This document shows, in pieces, positions 33,656 through 44,817 of a stretch of 64,000 nt of DNA. Position 1 is the first letter of the stretch. Each line of letters starts with the position of its first letter. The translations under genes and the position numbers were made by a program. Where the stretch lies: assembly GCA_029255685.2 (NCBI GenBank), contig CM055318.2:13769001-13833000 (forward strand), read 5' to 3'. The DNA is from Silene conica. Its lineage: Eukaryota; Streptophyta; Magnoliopsida; Caryophyllales; Caryophyllaceae. The notes under the pieces were generated by a model. That model was given only the letters and a program-made list of their open reading frames with translations. It made no database searches and was not told where the DNA came from.

Positions 33656-34426
33656 GTACTTCGTGCATTGATGTAGAGAAAAGTGTATGTTTTATCATTG
33701 GTTGTTAGTTGACCATTTGTATCCAGCAGCACAAAATGTAAGGTTGGATAAAGTGTACCTGGAATCAGAGATTCTACAATTTATATTGTAGTCTTCTTTT
33801 AAGCTATTTGAATATGGCACATCTTAATTGTTAAACCCTAGCTTGTATAATGTGTTATCTGAATCAGTAACTTGTAAGCAATTTGAAGGTCATTATGAGC
33901 TCGTTTCTCAACTTGGTTTCATACACATGCTTCAAGTCTTCAACCAGTGAATTGAAAATACCTTAGAGGCGAGTGTCGCATATATCTAAGACGGTCCTAA
34001 GGTGAAAGTATAGCACATACTCTCTTCCTCTTGATCATTTCCTTGCGTTTTCAGTATCTAAAAGTTTATTTTTCTCATGTGCATATTGGATTTTCGCTTT
34101 TTGTACATCTCTCTGTCACTTTGAAATTACGAACACCATCCACGTTTGTGAGACGGGAGTACGTCTCTCAATAACTTAAAAAGAGATCGTCTCTCACATG
34201 TGAAATATGGGCAGTAAGTCTTGCTTAAGAGGGGTCAAATACTATCAAACAAAAGAATTGTCATTTTGTAGGTGAGAAGTGAAGTGATTTGGTATGTGTT
34301 TGACCCGTCTTACGCTTAAGACGGATAACGACGGTTTGAAATGAGAATTTTTAAAATATGGGTGCAGTACTAGTAGTAGACAGAGGCACATAGGCAGAGA
34401 GCCCCAAAGCAGGAGCGTAAGATGCA
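33656..34426. other. Intergenic: 3' end of the fusion gene and methyltransferase promoter
   Basis: No coding sequence. 34147-34205 has short inverted GAGACG/CGTCTC motifs, probably a degraded MITE. Confidence 0.45.
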
Positions 34427-36122
34427 ATGTGCAGCTTCATTCATGTATCCTCTGTAACTCTATCCTCTTCTCACACACATTTACTTTCATTTACACCAAC
34501 AGCAGCTCATAAACATAAAACATCAGTTTACCAACATCATAATAATAATGATAAAGGCAGCATTAATAATGTGTTAATCACCCAGGAAACTCCAATAATC
34601 CCTAAATTAATTACAAGTACTTCAAACCCATTTGTCAAACATTGCGTTAAACTTCGACAGTCTTCTTCTTATCGTCATTCTCATGGTTTTGTTCTCCTTG
34701 TTGGCTCTACCCTTATCAGGTACTCTTTTCTTTTTACGGAATTACTTCGCCCGCCTCAATTATGTATTCAATTTCCTCAACTTTTTATCGTCACTCTCAT
34801 GGTTTCTGGTACTGTGTCTGTGTGAGTAGAATAATGAGCTTTTGTGTTCGTATTTTGAACCGGGTATAACCTATTTTGTTGAATTATGCATATCATGAGA
34901 TGGGTACATGCCTTCTTTTATTCTATTTCTGCTGATTTTGATAAAAATACACTGTATCAAATTGTATGTCTGTCTATGAGTTGACCCAACTGGCCAATTG
35001 GGTTCGTTATTTTACTCAATTTTGAGCTACTGTTGATGAAGTTGTTGTTTTTAGTAAGCTGAAATAGTGGTTTGATCTATTCAGGGAAATACATGAATTT
35101 CATGTGTTGAAACATGACCACCAAACTGTAATAGAATGTCTGATTCTGCTTGAAAATGGCGAGGTTCCTGAAGGAATAGATGAAATTCAAGTAGATAGGG
35201 TATATGTGAGCTCTTTGGTGATGAAAAAGCTCTCTGGGGTTCAATCAACTGAGTCAATTGATGCTATAGCTATAATGAGGATTCCTACCAGTTTTCTGAA
35301 TTTGAATGGCAACCAAACGAAGACAGACTGTGCAAGATGGTTTGGCTGTGTATCCACTCATCGGATTCTAGTCCTTGAAGGGATCCAGGTTCTACTTGAA
35401 TGCTTGTGTTCTTCGGCCTGTTTCAGAAGAATCGTTAAAAAGTTTGTGTTCTGAAATCTGATATTTACTGGTGTGCAGGATCCAGGAAATCTCGGTACAT
35501 TACTCAGATCAGCTTTAGCATTCAAATGGGTAAGAAAATTGCCTTCTACATCTACTAGTGGTACTTTAGTCTGACAAGTCTCATGTGAGACCGTCTCTTT
35601 TCAGGACTTGTGCATGCTATAAGTCAATAACAGATTTGTGGAGAGTAGCAAAGGCATCTCTTTACAGTAAACTAAAGTTTGACAGGTCTCTTTTATGAGT
35701 TACAGAATGGTGTATTCATGCTTCCTGGATGCTGCGACCCATTCAACGAAAAGGCAATTAGGGCGAGCAGAGGTGCACCCTTTCAGCTTCCTATAGTTTC
35801 TGGTAACTGGGAACATCTTGAGGCATTCAGGAATGATGTTGAAGCTAAGGTGATGGCTGGTCATCCCAATACTAGCAACGAGGCCAAATCCATTCATTTG
35901 CTGTCCCAAGGGTTAGCAGATTCTTTGGCTGAAATGCCATTATGTTTAGTTTTAGGCAGTGAGGGAAGTGGCCTTTCGGAGAAAGCCAGGCAGTTCAGTG
36001 AACTGGTAAGCATACCCATGGCCAGTAATTTCGAGTCTCTTAATGTTGCTGTGGCTGGTGGGATTTTTATGTTTCTGCTGCAATCCAAGACTCCCGAGAA
36101 CACGTTAGTTGACGTCAGATGA
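34427..36122 (+). CDS. SpoU/TrmH-family RNA 2'-O-methyltransferase
   Basis: Four exons (34427-34719, 35085-35388, 35479-35529, 35706-36122) give 354 residues, with phases agreeing and total length divisible by three. The enzyme would transfer a methyl group from S-adenosylmethionine to a ribose 2'-OH in tRNA or rRNA, using a knotted SPOUT fold. The three SpoU motifs are present: DPGNLGTLLRSA (motif 1), LVLGSEGSGLS (motif 2) and IPMASNFESLNVAVAGG (motif 3). About 70 Ser/Thr/His-rich residues precede the catalytic half, consistent with an organelle transit peptide; location in plastid or mitochondrion is inferred. Splicing to 35706 rather than 35686 is chosen because it keeps the conserved NGVFMLPGCCDPFNEKAIRAS block in frame. 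An ATG at 34422 is out of frame. The substrate RNA cannot be read from the sequence. Confidence 0.88.
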
Positions 36123-36824
36123 GGATATATCGTTGGTTTAAGTTTGTTCATCGTTTCTTTCATGTCCAAGTAATCTACAATGCTATAAATGTGACTTAGT
36201 TTAGTCCCTACATCAGATTTTGTGTTTTGCTTCAAACCAATCCATTAACGCTATGGAATGTCTTAGACAAACCTGGATAGTCTATTTATTCATCATTTAT
36301 TTATCGTCATTTAATTCGTCGTCTATCACACTGTCTCAAACAAGTTTTTGGGTATAGGCAATTAGGCATGAATGCATGCTAGAATCTAGTCCCAAAACTG
36401 CCTCAAAGATTAAAAGTGTCTACAACAATATTAAGTGTAAATCCAACAATAGAGGAACCGGGAATTCAATGAGGACGAAAGAGTTGCAAATTCCAATACA
36501 AAATTGATCAGCAAATACGAGCAGTACATTTTGATGTCATGAGAATAACTCCAGTAGAGAAGGCTAAAGGCTTCATAGGGAGAGTTTCGGTTTCAGAAGA
36601 ATATAGCCTTTTTCTTAACATAACGAAATTTTGAAAGTCTGCAGGATGATGTTCATCATCTTTACAGAAAGATAGAGCAACAATGGAGAACCTAAAAACC
36701 GCCACTCAAAAGAGAAACTATGAAATATTAGCTATAATGGAATTTTTCCATTCTATTTAGAATACTAACCCGTCTTCATAAGTCAAGTTACACAGAAACA
36801 TAGAGAAGTTTCAGGTTAAAAGAA
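36123..36824. other. Intergenic region between convergent genes
   Basis: This holds the 3' UTRs of the methyltransferase (+) and the CYPRO4-like gene (-). I see no other feature. Confidence 0.6.
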
Positions 36825-39366
36825 CTACTGTTTAGCGGAGATGCTAAATGAAGTCACTTTCATCTGGGTAGCAACGACTAGAGGAGCTTCAGGAGAACGG
36901 CAATCTGCAAACTTCTCATGCATAAACCGACTGTCGACTACAGATTCGTCCTTCAACACAATGTTATAGCAGTAGCAGCTCTTCAAGCCTTGCTGACTCT
37001 GGTAACACTTGTGCCCACTGTTCTTCACTTGCTCAAAGTTCCATATCACACTGAATTTCCCAACTGACACCACTATGTGGCGTTCTTGATTTCCATCCTC
37101 AGTGACCTGGAAACACAAAAGTTAACACAAGTCACTTTTCATTCATCACCTGCGACTCTATCTCTGTTTCTATATATCTGTCATTCCTCGGTTGCTATCA
37201 ACACCAACGTCAGACAACTTTTTACAGCAAAAACGACATTAATCCCTCTATCAACAAGTCCACTTTCTGATCTTCATTTCGAGGTGTACATGAACATACT
37301 ACTTGATTGGAATTCCTTCTTTTTGTACGTTATTTGTGTTCATTATGGCTAGGGACCTCGGATTTTTCGTCAACTTTGTTACCATCAACATCTTAGTACT
37401 TACTAGTAGTGACAGTGATGAATTCTTTGTCACTGGTGACAGAAAAATCACTGATTCAAGACATTACGAAAGGTGGCACAAATCAGCCAAGTCATATCCA
37501 AACTGATTCAAAACATTAATCTGAAAAGATAGCTACCAGTAATTTAGAAACCAGCATTCACATAAGTCAATTCAGACAGAGTAGAAAGTTTAACATCAGT
37601 AAACACTACCAAAAATGTAAGAACATCACAGTAAAATCCAAAGTATAGAAGCACATTATGATAAAGTGAGTATATACGAGTCTTACCCATGAGAACTGGC
37701 CACCATGGAACTTATTGTTTGGACCTGCCATGTGAGCATGTAGAGGCATAAGCTTGAGCAACCTCGGAGCAGAGGCACGATTCCCCATACGACCACTAAA
37801 ACCAGTCTTAGTCCGACCATCCTTATCAGTAAACAAGGTGCAGATGAGAAGCAAATACGCATCAGTTGTAGCCAACACCCACTTCCCATCATAAGTGACA
37901 TCCACATGAGTGATAGGTGAGCCTAAACTAGGGAAAGCCGTCTTAGCTTGTCGCATAGACGTCTTAGAGTAGAGCCGAATCTTCCCATCAATGGACCCCA
38001 CCACAATAGAACCATCCCCAGTGGATGCAAAGCACTGAAAGTTAGTCCCTCTAGAGAACTGATGCCCCTGAGTCCAGTGTAACACAGGGGAGTTATCCGC
38101 CGTTGCAATGTCCTGAACTGCGCCCCAACGGTCCCGCATATCCCACTGGCACAACCTATTATCGTCAAGACCCAAGAATGTCGAACCAGAAGGGTCCAAC
38201 TGTGAACTCTTGCTGTCACTAGTAATATCCCTCATTGAAATATCAGCTCCATCCTTTCCAAACTTCCATTCAGTCACAATCTTCCCTGTCTCGATATCAA
38301 GCTGATGAATACCCGAGGCGTGGGGTTTACCCTCCGCCACAGGACTCATCAACATCATATTAGTCTCAGCCCTCATCAGTAGCGCCTTCTTAGGAGTCGA
38401 ATAACTCGAATTCGCACCTTTCGATCCACGATCAAACTTAACACACACCCCTTTCCCATGAATACCATGCCGAAAATTCTTGACCACCTGAATACTATCA
38501 CTCCCAACCAAAAAACTATTATCCAAGGCACCCAACGCTAAACTCTGTATCCCAGTCGTATTTGTAACCTCCTCCTCAAACTCCTCAAGCAAATCATGAT
38601 CCACTTGTTTTGCCTTCGCCTTCACGGCTGAACCCTCCTCCAAATCCGGGTCAATACTATCCGGAGCATCCCACATTGTATCATCAGCCAAATCCGGATT
38701 AGCCCACGAAATGAAATCCTTTCCATAAATCTTCAGCTTGTTACCATCATTAGCCTCTAACCCATAAACATTCTCGAAAAGACATTTCTGATACTCTGTC
38801 ACAAATTGATCATAAATATTATTTTCCTCAGAAAACTTCAACGCCCACACACAGCCGTTCGCAACAAACACAACCCGTCGCTGTTCCGGAAACATTTTCA
38901 GCTGCAAATCCGATGAAACAGTACCCTTAACAATGGACCCCACCCGAAGCTCCCAAGACCCACTTGTCTCCTTCTCCTCCTCCTCCTCGTCATCATCTTC
39001 TTCTTCTTCCTCATCTCCGTCTTTTTGCTTGACGAAGCGGAAAGACGAGCAATGCGGGTCTTTGACAAGGGTCCACTTGGAGTCAGCGGAAACGCCGCCG
39101 ATATGACGGTAGAGTTTGATAGGGGGGTTTTTACCATTGGAAAAGGGTGTTTTTTTAACGCTAGAGGCGCCGTACTTGAGTTTAAGAGCTTTTAAGCGAG
39201 AATCGATGTCGTCGACATCGAAAGAAGCGGAAGAGTGAGGTGGAGGAGTGGTGAATTTGTCGGATTCGGTGTCGGAAGTTGAGTCGTCGTTTTCTCGTTC
39301 ATCATCGGTGTAATCGCAGTCGGATTCAGGAAGATCTAAATCGCCGCGACTTTGGCCAGCACCCAT
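36825..39366 (-). CDS. CYPRO4: CYPRO4/VID27-like protein
   Basis: Two exons on the minus strand, 37687-39366 and 36825-37106, give 653 residues with a phase-0 junction (donor GTAAGA, acceptor TTTCCAG). The protein matches the plant CYPRO4 family, which carries a VID27-like C-terminal propeller domain. Recognisable blocks include [51 protein letters not shown] and [17 protein letters not shown]. The second exon ends with the conserved SFSISAKQ tail. The N-terminus MGAGQS fits an N-myristoylation signal (Gly2, Ser6), suggesting membrane association. An acidic Glu/Asp run lies near residues 118-131. Length agrees with plant relatives of about 650 residues. The molecular function is poorly known; yeast Vid27 is linked to vacuolar import and degradation. 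Confidence 0.93.
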
Positions 39367-39870
39367 TTTGTAGATTGGTTAGTGAGATTTAGGAATGGAG
39401 TAATTTTGGATTGTTGTGAAAGGGGGTGAGATTGCGAGAAGTATGAACCCTAATTTTTGAAATTGATAAGAGGAAGTAACGGAAATGTTTGTGAGAGTGG
39501 AGAGTAAGTGACGTCTGACGCTTCTTTTTTAAAATTTGAATTTAGAGTTGCTGCCTGCCAGTCTGCCACTACAATTCTACAAAGACGCTCTCCCATCCTT
39601 AGGAAATTTTTATTATTATTTCACGTTTTATTCACATGATTACAATTGCAATTAATACGAGTTATACTATTAATATGAATAATACAAATACAAGATAGTT
39701 CATCTTACTTGATCATAACTCCTCCTCTAACCTAATTTTATCGACTTTGATTTTTTTATTTCTTACAAAAAATGAGGATCTATTATCCACTCCTGATCTT
39801 CTTCTAATCTATATTTTTCTTTATAATGTTTTTGTCATTAATATTTCTTAAAAGAAAATACAGGTATTTA
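39367..39870. other. Upstream region of the CYPRO4-like gene
   Basis: Non-coding sequence upstream of the minus-strand gene, ending at the retrotransposon's target site GCTTG (39871-39875). Confidence 0.55.
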
Positions 39871-39875
39871 GCTTG

Positions 39876-40347
39876 TGATGCGGTTGACGAAGCAGTGAAC
39901 ATCAATCCAGAGGCAAGTTTGCTAGCAACCGTTACCGAGTACTCGGGTTCGAGAATGCACTTTGTTTGCATGGGTTCTCACGTTGATGGAAGCAATATGG
40001 CCAATAGTTGTTTTCTTTGAGGAGAGTTATTACTATATGTTATTTCCTATGTTTGTTTAAGCTCTTAGTCTTTATTACGTTGGTTTTTGTCGACTTTTCA
40101 TTTTCTTTGTTTCTCGAAAACAATCGTTCACCTTGGCTATTTATAGTCTTTGGTTAGTTTGTATTTGGTAATTCAGTTTTCATAATCAAAAATCACCCGT
40201 ATGCTTGTTTGGCATTTTCTGTTTATATTCGAACGCGTTTTTGAATATTGACTTTCGTTCGTACTCAATAGGTCTTGGGTCGTTCATCATTGATAGGTTA
40301 TAGGTCTAATCTATCAAATATCGCTTCCGCATTTTCATTTCGTATCA
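39876..40347 (+). repeat. 5' LTR
   Basis: 472 bp, TGATGCGG...CGTATCA. It contains a copy of the pol C-terminal coding segment (to a stop at 40017-40019). Confidence 0.95.
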
Positions 40348-40351
40348 TAAG

Positions 40352-40364
40352 TGGTATCAGAGCC
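40352..40364 (+). promoter_or_regulatory. Primer-binding site for initiator tRNA-Met
   Basis: TGGTATCAGAGCC matches the complement of the plant initiator tRNA-Met 3' end. It lies 4 bases after the LTR. Confidence 0.93.
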
Positions 40365-40415
40365 TCGGCTCTTGATTTTCCATTAATCGAGACGATCCTT
40401 TAATCTCGTTTTTTC

Positions 40416-40444
<29 letters not shown>
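40416..40444 (+). repeat. Poly(A) tract in the retrotransposon leader
   Basis: About 29 A residues, 23 bases before the gag start codon. Confidence 0.95.
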
Positions 40445-40447
<3 letters not shown>

Positions 40448-40467
40448 AAATCAGAACAAACGAAATC

Positions 40468-41352
40468 ATGGCAGAGTTCGACGATGAATTTTACGACAAA
40501 CTTCAGGACTTGCTACGAAATAGACCTACCGGGAGTCGAACCGGTGGTAAAGCAAAGCAAGATGAGTTCAAACTTAATGAACTTCCAGAATTCACAGGGG
40601 GCACGAATCCCGAGGAGTATTTGGATTGGGAAAGGAAGATTGAGCGAATGTTCGATTTCAAGGATCTAAATGACGAAAGGAGGTGTAGATTTGCGATTCT
40701 GAAATTGAGCAAGGGAGCCTCATTGTGGTTTGAAGGGTTGAAGACCAAGCGTGCTCGAGCCGGAAAGGAGAAAATTACGTCGTGGGAAGTATTGAAGGGC
40801 AAATTACGAAGCAGGTATGTACCACCAAACCATCGATTATCCACTTATCGTAAAATTGCCGAATTAAAACAGGGAAAAATGAGTGTGGGGGAGTATATCA
40901 ATGAATTTGAAAATTTGTGTTTGATGGGAGATCTGGAAGAAATTGAAGAACAGAAAATGGCGAGGTTTTTACGGGGTTTGCATTTTAATATTGCTAATGT
41001 CGTAGAAATGTACCCCTACCCTGACTTTGATACCTTGTGTGGGATTTGCTTGAAAATCGAATCTCATGGGAAGATGAAGCATGGGGGAGGAGTGAGTGCA
41101 GATTATCCAAAATCCAAACCTTGGTCTAATCCCAATTCACCCACAACATACAATTCCCCTGTTTCTATTAACAACCCAAACAAAGTTGTTAATTCGGTCA
41201 ATACCAGTACCCCCAAAACCACTAATACACCCAAAGAAACGTCATTGTCAAAAGTAAGATGTTTTAAATGTCAAGGGTTCGGACACTTTCAAAGTTCGTG
41301 TCCGAATAAACGAGTGATTACCCTACGTGAGGCTCTTGATTGTCGGGAGTAA
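40468..41352 (+). CDS. gag: Retrotransposon gag polyprotein
   Basis: 294 residues. The central retrotransposon gag domain (about residues 35-190) includes EYLDWERKIERMF, AILKLSKGASLWFEGL, SWEVLKGKLRSRYVPPNH and MSVGEYINEFENL, typical of Ty3/gypsy capsid proteins. A nucleocapsid zinc knuckle, CFKCQGFGHFQSSC (CX2CX4HX4C), lies near residues 268-281. The frame ends in a single TAA at 41350-41352, and the pol frame continues without any shift. This is unusual for a group that generally makes one gag-pol reading frame. Either the stop is read through to set the gag:pol ratio or it is a recent inactivating mutation. Confidence 0.95.
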   Translation: MAEFDDEFYDKLQDLLRNRPTGSRTGGKAKQDEFKLNELPEFTGGTNPEEYLDWERKIERMFDFKDLNDERRCRFAILKLSKGASLWFEGLKTKRARAGKEKITSWEVLKGKLRSRYVPPNHRLSTYRKIAELKQGKMSVGEYINEFENLCLMGDLEEIEEQKMARFLRGLHFNIANVVEMYPYPDFDTLCGICLKIESHGKMKHGGGVSADYPKSKPWSNPNSPTTYNSPVSINNPNKVVNSVNTSTPKTTNTPKETSLSKVRCFKCQGFGHFQSSCPNKRVITLREALDCRE

Positions 41353-44300
41353 TTGCGTGAGGAGGAGGAGAGACTGGGTGATGTTTTTGTATTTGACGAA
41401 GGTAACGGGGAGGAAGAGGTTGAGGATTATGAAGCTCCCATTTATGACACAGCCTTGGTCCTTAGGACTCTCCAAACCAATACCGCACCCACTGATCCGG
41501 GCCAACGAACCCAGTTGTTTCATACCAAATGTCAAGTCGGGGATAAGTGGTGCAGCGTGATCATCGACGGAGGTAGTTGCACAAACGTAGCCTCTAGCGA
41601 GATGGTGTCGAAGTTGGGCTTAACCACCACGGCTCACCCCAGACCCTACCCACTTCATTGGCTCAATGATGGCAATAGCGTTAAGGTTAATCGTCAGGTG
41701 AGAATCGGTTTGACTATGGGTTCCTATGCAGACGAAGTTTTGTGTGACGTAATTCCTATGGACGCGTGTTACGTTTTGTTGGGTCGGCCTTGGCAGTTTG
41801 ATCGAGATATGATACATCGAGGGCGGAATAATGAGTATGAGCTACGAGATAAGGGTAAAAGAATTGTGTTGAAACCCATGTCTCCGCAAGATATTCGTGC
41901 CATGAGTGTTACTAAGAAGAAGGAAAATTTGTTAATCAAAGAACGTGATATTGAATGTGCATTAAAAAAAGGTGAACATGTTTATTTACTTTTAGTAAAG
42001 GAGGAATCAGTGGGTAACAAAGAGGGGATGTCAGGAGGCAACATTGATGGGCTATTGCGTGAGTTCAGGGACGTTTTTCCCAATGACTTGCCGCCGGGAC
42101 TACCGCCTATCCGAGGAATAGAGCATCAAATCGATCTCATTCCCGGTGCCCCATTACCGAATAAGGCAGCTTACAGGTGCAATCCGGAGGAGACAAAAGA
42201 GCTTCAGAAACAAATTAACGAATTGGTAGAGCGGGGATTTGTCCGTGAAAGCCTTAGCCCTTGTGCAGTGCCGGTGCTACTTGTTCCTAAGAAAGACGGG
42301 TCTTGGCGCATGTGTGTCGATTCTAGGGCCGTCAATAATATCACGATTAAATATCGTTTCCCCATTCCTAGGCTGGACGACATGCTCGATGAACTACATG
42401 GTGCTTCGGTGTTTTCTAAAATTGACTTACGGAGTGGATACCATCAAATTCGAATGCGCGAGGGAGATGAGTGGAAAACGGCTTTTAAGACAAAATACGG
42501 TTTGTATGAATGGACCGTCATGCCATTCGGTCTTACAAATGCCCCAAGTACTTTTATGCGATTAATGAACGAAGTACTTAAACCATTTTTGGGTCAATTT
42601 GTGGTAGTCTATCTTGATGACATTTTGGTATACAGTAAAACTGAGGAGGAGCACATACAGTGTTTGAAACAAGTTTTTGAAGTTTTGCGTACTCAAAAAT
42701 TGTACGGGAAGCTAGAAAAATGTTCCTTTCTGGTGAAGAGTGTACTTTTTTTGGGTTATGTAGTGACGGATAGTGGTGTTTCCGTGGACAGTGCCAAAAT
42801 CAAAGCCATTCAATCCTGGCCGCAACCGAAGACAGTCACCGACGTCAGGTCCTTCATGGGTCTTGCTTCCTTTTACCGTCGGTTCATTCGTAATTTTAGT
42901 ACGATAGCATGTCCGATGACCGAATGCCTTAAGAAGGGTGCGTTCGTTTGGGGAGAAGCAGCCAACAATGCTTTTGAATTATTAAAGACTAAATTATGCG
43001 AAGCACCTGTGCTAGCTCTTCCGGACTTTTCTCAGCCTTTTGAGGTCGAGTGTGATGCAAGCGGTGTGGGTATTGGAGCCGTTTTAATTCAGCGTGGGCG
43101 TCCAGTCGCATATTTTTCCGAGAAATTAGGGGGAGCTCGGTTGAAGTATTGCACATACGATAAAGAGTTCTATGCTATCGTTCGAGCTTTGAGGCATTGG
43201 AGTCATTATTTGCGACCAAGCCATTTCATATTACATTCTGACCATGAGTCATTAAAGTATATTAATGGGCAACAAAATCTGAGTCCGAGGCATGCGAAAT
43301 GGGTCGAGTTTTTACAGTCCTTCCATTTTTCCTCAAAATATAAAGTTGGACACAGTAATATTGTAGCCGACGCATTGTCCCGAAGGTATGTTTTATTGTC
43401 TACTTTAAATATCCGTCTTCTTGGTTTTGAAATTCTGAAAAATTATTATCAAGAGGATGGTGAATTTGGGGTAATATTTGAGAAGTGTGGGAAAGGTCCA
43501 TTTGAGGAGTATATGTTACAGGAGGGTTTTTTATTTAAAGGGAATCGTCTTTGTATTCCTAAACACCCAATTCGGGAGCTACTGGTCCGAGAGGCTCACG
43601 GTGGGGGTTTGGCCGGTCACTTTGGAATAGCTAAAACGCTTGAGGTGTTAAAGGAGCATTTTTTTTGGCCCAAAATGATATGCGATGTGACGACCTTGGT
43701 GAATAAGTGTGTAACGTGTAGAGTGACCAAGAGTTCTTTTAAACCAGGCCTTTATACTCCGTTACCAGTTCCTCTTCGACCTTGGGAGGATGTGTCTATG
43801 GATTTTGTAGTGGCTTTACCTCGTACTCAAAGGGGTAAGGACGCTATTATGGTGGTTGTTGATAGGTTTTCTAAAATGGCCCACTTTGTAAGTTGTCATA
43901 AAACCGACGATGCAAGCAATGTTGCCGAGCTTTATTATAGGGAGATTGTTCGTCTTCATGGAATCCCAAAAACGATTGTGTCGGACAAAGACTCCAAATT
44001 TTTGAGTTATTTTTGGAATACCTTGTGGCGAAAGGTTGGCACAAAACTCCTTTTTAGTACATCTCATCATCCGCAGACGGACGGGCAAACGGAAGTGACA
44101 AACCGGACCTTGGGGGTATTGTTGCGCGGGTTGGTCAGTCGATCCTTGAAGGATTGGGATGTTAAGTTGGCTCATGCCGAGTTCGCTTATAATCGTTCTC
44201 CGACACATGCTACTAGTCATTCCCCTTTTGAAGTGGTTTATGGAGCTAATCCGTATCTTCCTCTGGATTTAATTCCACTTCCGAAAGACGAGTTAGTGCA

Positions 44301-44817
44301 TAAAGATGCTGAAGCTAAATTAAAATCTATGGTTAAATTACACGAACAAGTCCGTAAGCAAATTGAAGCTATCAATGTGTCGTATCAACGGAAAGCAAAT
44401 AAACACAGAAAACCTCGAGTGTTCCAAGATGGTGACTTAGTTTGGGTCCATTTGCGTAAAGAGCGATTTCCGGGGAAGAGAAAAAATAAGCTTATGCCAA
44501 GGGCCGAAGGGCCTTATAAAGTGGTCTCCCGTGTTAATGACAACGCCTACAAAGTTGAGTTGCCCGGTGATTATGGCGTCCATGCCACTTTCAATGTGGG
44601 CGATTTGTCCCCGTATTTGGACGATGATGGCCTTGCTGAATTGAGGTCAATTCCTTTTAAAGGGGGAGGAGATGATGCGGTTGACGAAGCAGTGAACATC
44701 AATCCAGAGGCAAGTTTGTTAGCAACCGTTACCGAGTACTCGGGTTCGAGAATGCACTTTGTTTGCATGGGTTCTCACGTTGATGGAAGCAATATGGCCA
44801 ATAGTTGTTTTCTTTGA
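41353..44817 (+). CDS. pol: Retrotransposon pol polyprotein (PR-RT-RH-INT)
   Basis: An open frame of 1154 codons follows gag in the same frame. It has no ATG at its beginning, so it should be made only as a gag-pol fusion. Domains by residue of this frame: aspartic protease with IIDGGS (Asp72), reverse transcriptase with YLDD (about 420-423), RNase H with ECDASGVGIG (about 566), integrase zinc module HX..H/CX2C (about 749-790), and the integrase catalytic Asp (SMDFVVALP, about 817), Asp (IVSDKDSKF, about 877) and Glu (GQTEVTNRT, about 914). All core catalytic residues are intact. The C-terminus crosses the polypurine tract and adds about 48 residues encoded by the 3' LTR; the single LTR substitution there is silent (CTA/TTA, Leu). 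Confidence 0.95.
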   Translation: MREEEERLGDVFVFDEGNGEEEVEDYEAPIYDTALVLRTLQTNTAPTDPGQRTQLFHTKCQVGDKWCSVIIDGGSCTNVASSEMVSKLGLTTTAHPRPYPLHWLNDGNSVKVNRQVRIGLTMGSYADEVLCDVIPMDACYVLLGRPWQFDRDMIHRGRNNEYELRDKGKRIVLKPMSPQDIRAMSVTKKKENLLIKERDIECALKKGEHVYLLLVKEESVGNKEGMSGGNIDGLLREFRDVFPNDLPPGLPPIRGIEHQIDLIPGAPLPNKAAYRCNPEETKELQKQINELVERGFVRESLSPCAVPVLLVPKKDGSWRMCVDSRAVNNITIKYRFPIPRLDDMLDELHGASVFSKIDLRSGYHQIRMREGDEWKTAFKTKYGLYEWTVMPFGLTNAPSTFMRLMNEVLKPFLGQFVVVYLDDILVYSKTEEEHIQCLKQVFEVLRTQKLYGKLEKCSFLVKSVLFLGYVVTDSGVSVDSAKIKAIQSWPQPKTVTDVRSFMGLASFYRRFIRNFSTIACPMTECLKKGAFVWGEAANNAFELLKTKLCEAPVLALPDFSQPFEVECDASGVGIGAVLIQRGRPVAYFSEKLGGARLKYCTYDKEFYAIVRALRHWSHYLRPSHFILHSDHESLKYINGQQNLSPRHAKWVEFLQSFHFSSKYKVGHSNIVADALSRRYVLLSTLNIRLLGFEILKNYYQEDGEFGVIFEKCGKGPFEEYMLQEGFLFKGNRLCIPKHPIRELLVREAHGGGLAGHFGIAKTLEVLKEHFFWPKMICDVTTLVNKCVTCRVTKSSFKPGLYTPLPVPLRPWEDVSMDFVVALPRTQRGKDAIMVVVDRFSKMAHFVSCHKTDDASNVAELYYREIVRLHGIPKTIVSDKDSKFLSYFWNTLWRKVGTKLLFSTSHHPQTDGQTEVTNRTLGVLLRGLVSRSLKDWDVKLAHAEFAYNRSPTHATSHSPFEVVYGANPYLPLDLIPLPKDELVHKDAEAKLKSMVKLHEQVRKQIEAINVSYQRKANKHRKPRVFQDGDLVWVHLRKERFPGKRKNKLMPRAEGPYKVVSRVNDNAYKVELPGDYGVHATFNVGDLSPYLDDDGLAELRSIPFKGGGDDAVDEAVNINPEASLLATVTEYSGSRMHFVCMGSHVDGSNMANSCFL
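44659..44672 (+). promoter_or_regulatory. Polypurine tract
   Basis: AAAGGGGGAGGAGA immediately precedes the 3' LTR, the expected primer for plus-strand synthesis. It is also part of the pol frame. Confidence 0.92.

Noticed and set aside
33262..33732. Minus-strand frames over the GGTAGAC array with repetitive RPSTVYRLP-like protein
   Set aside because: The frame is open only because a seven-base repeat lacks stops. No start context or family similarity.
35686..36122. Methyltransferase exon 4 starting at 35686
   Set aside because: That acceptor puts the conserved LPGCCDPFN block out of frame. The acceptor before 35706 keeps phase 0.
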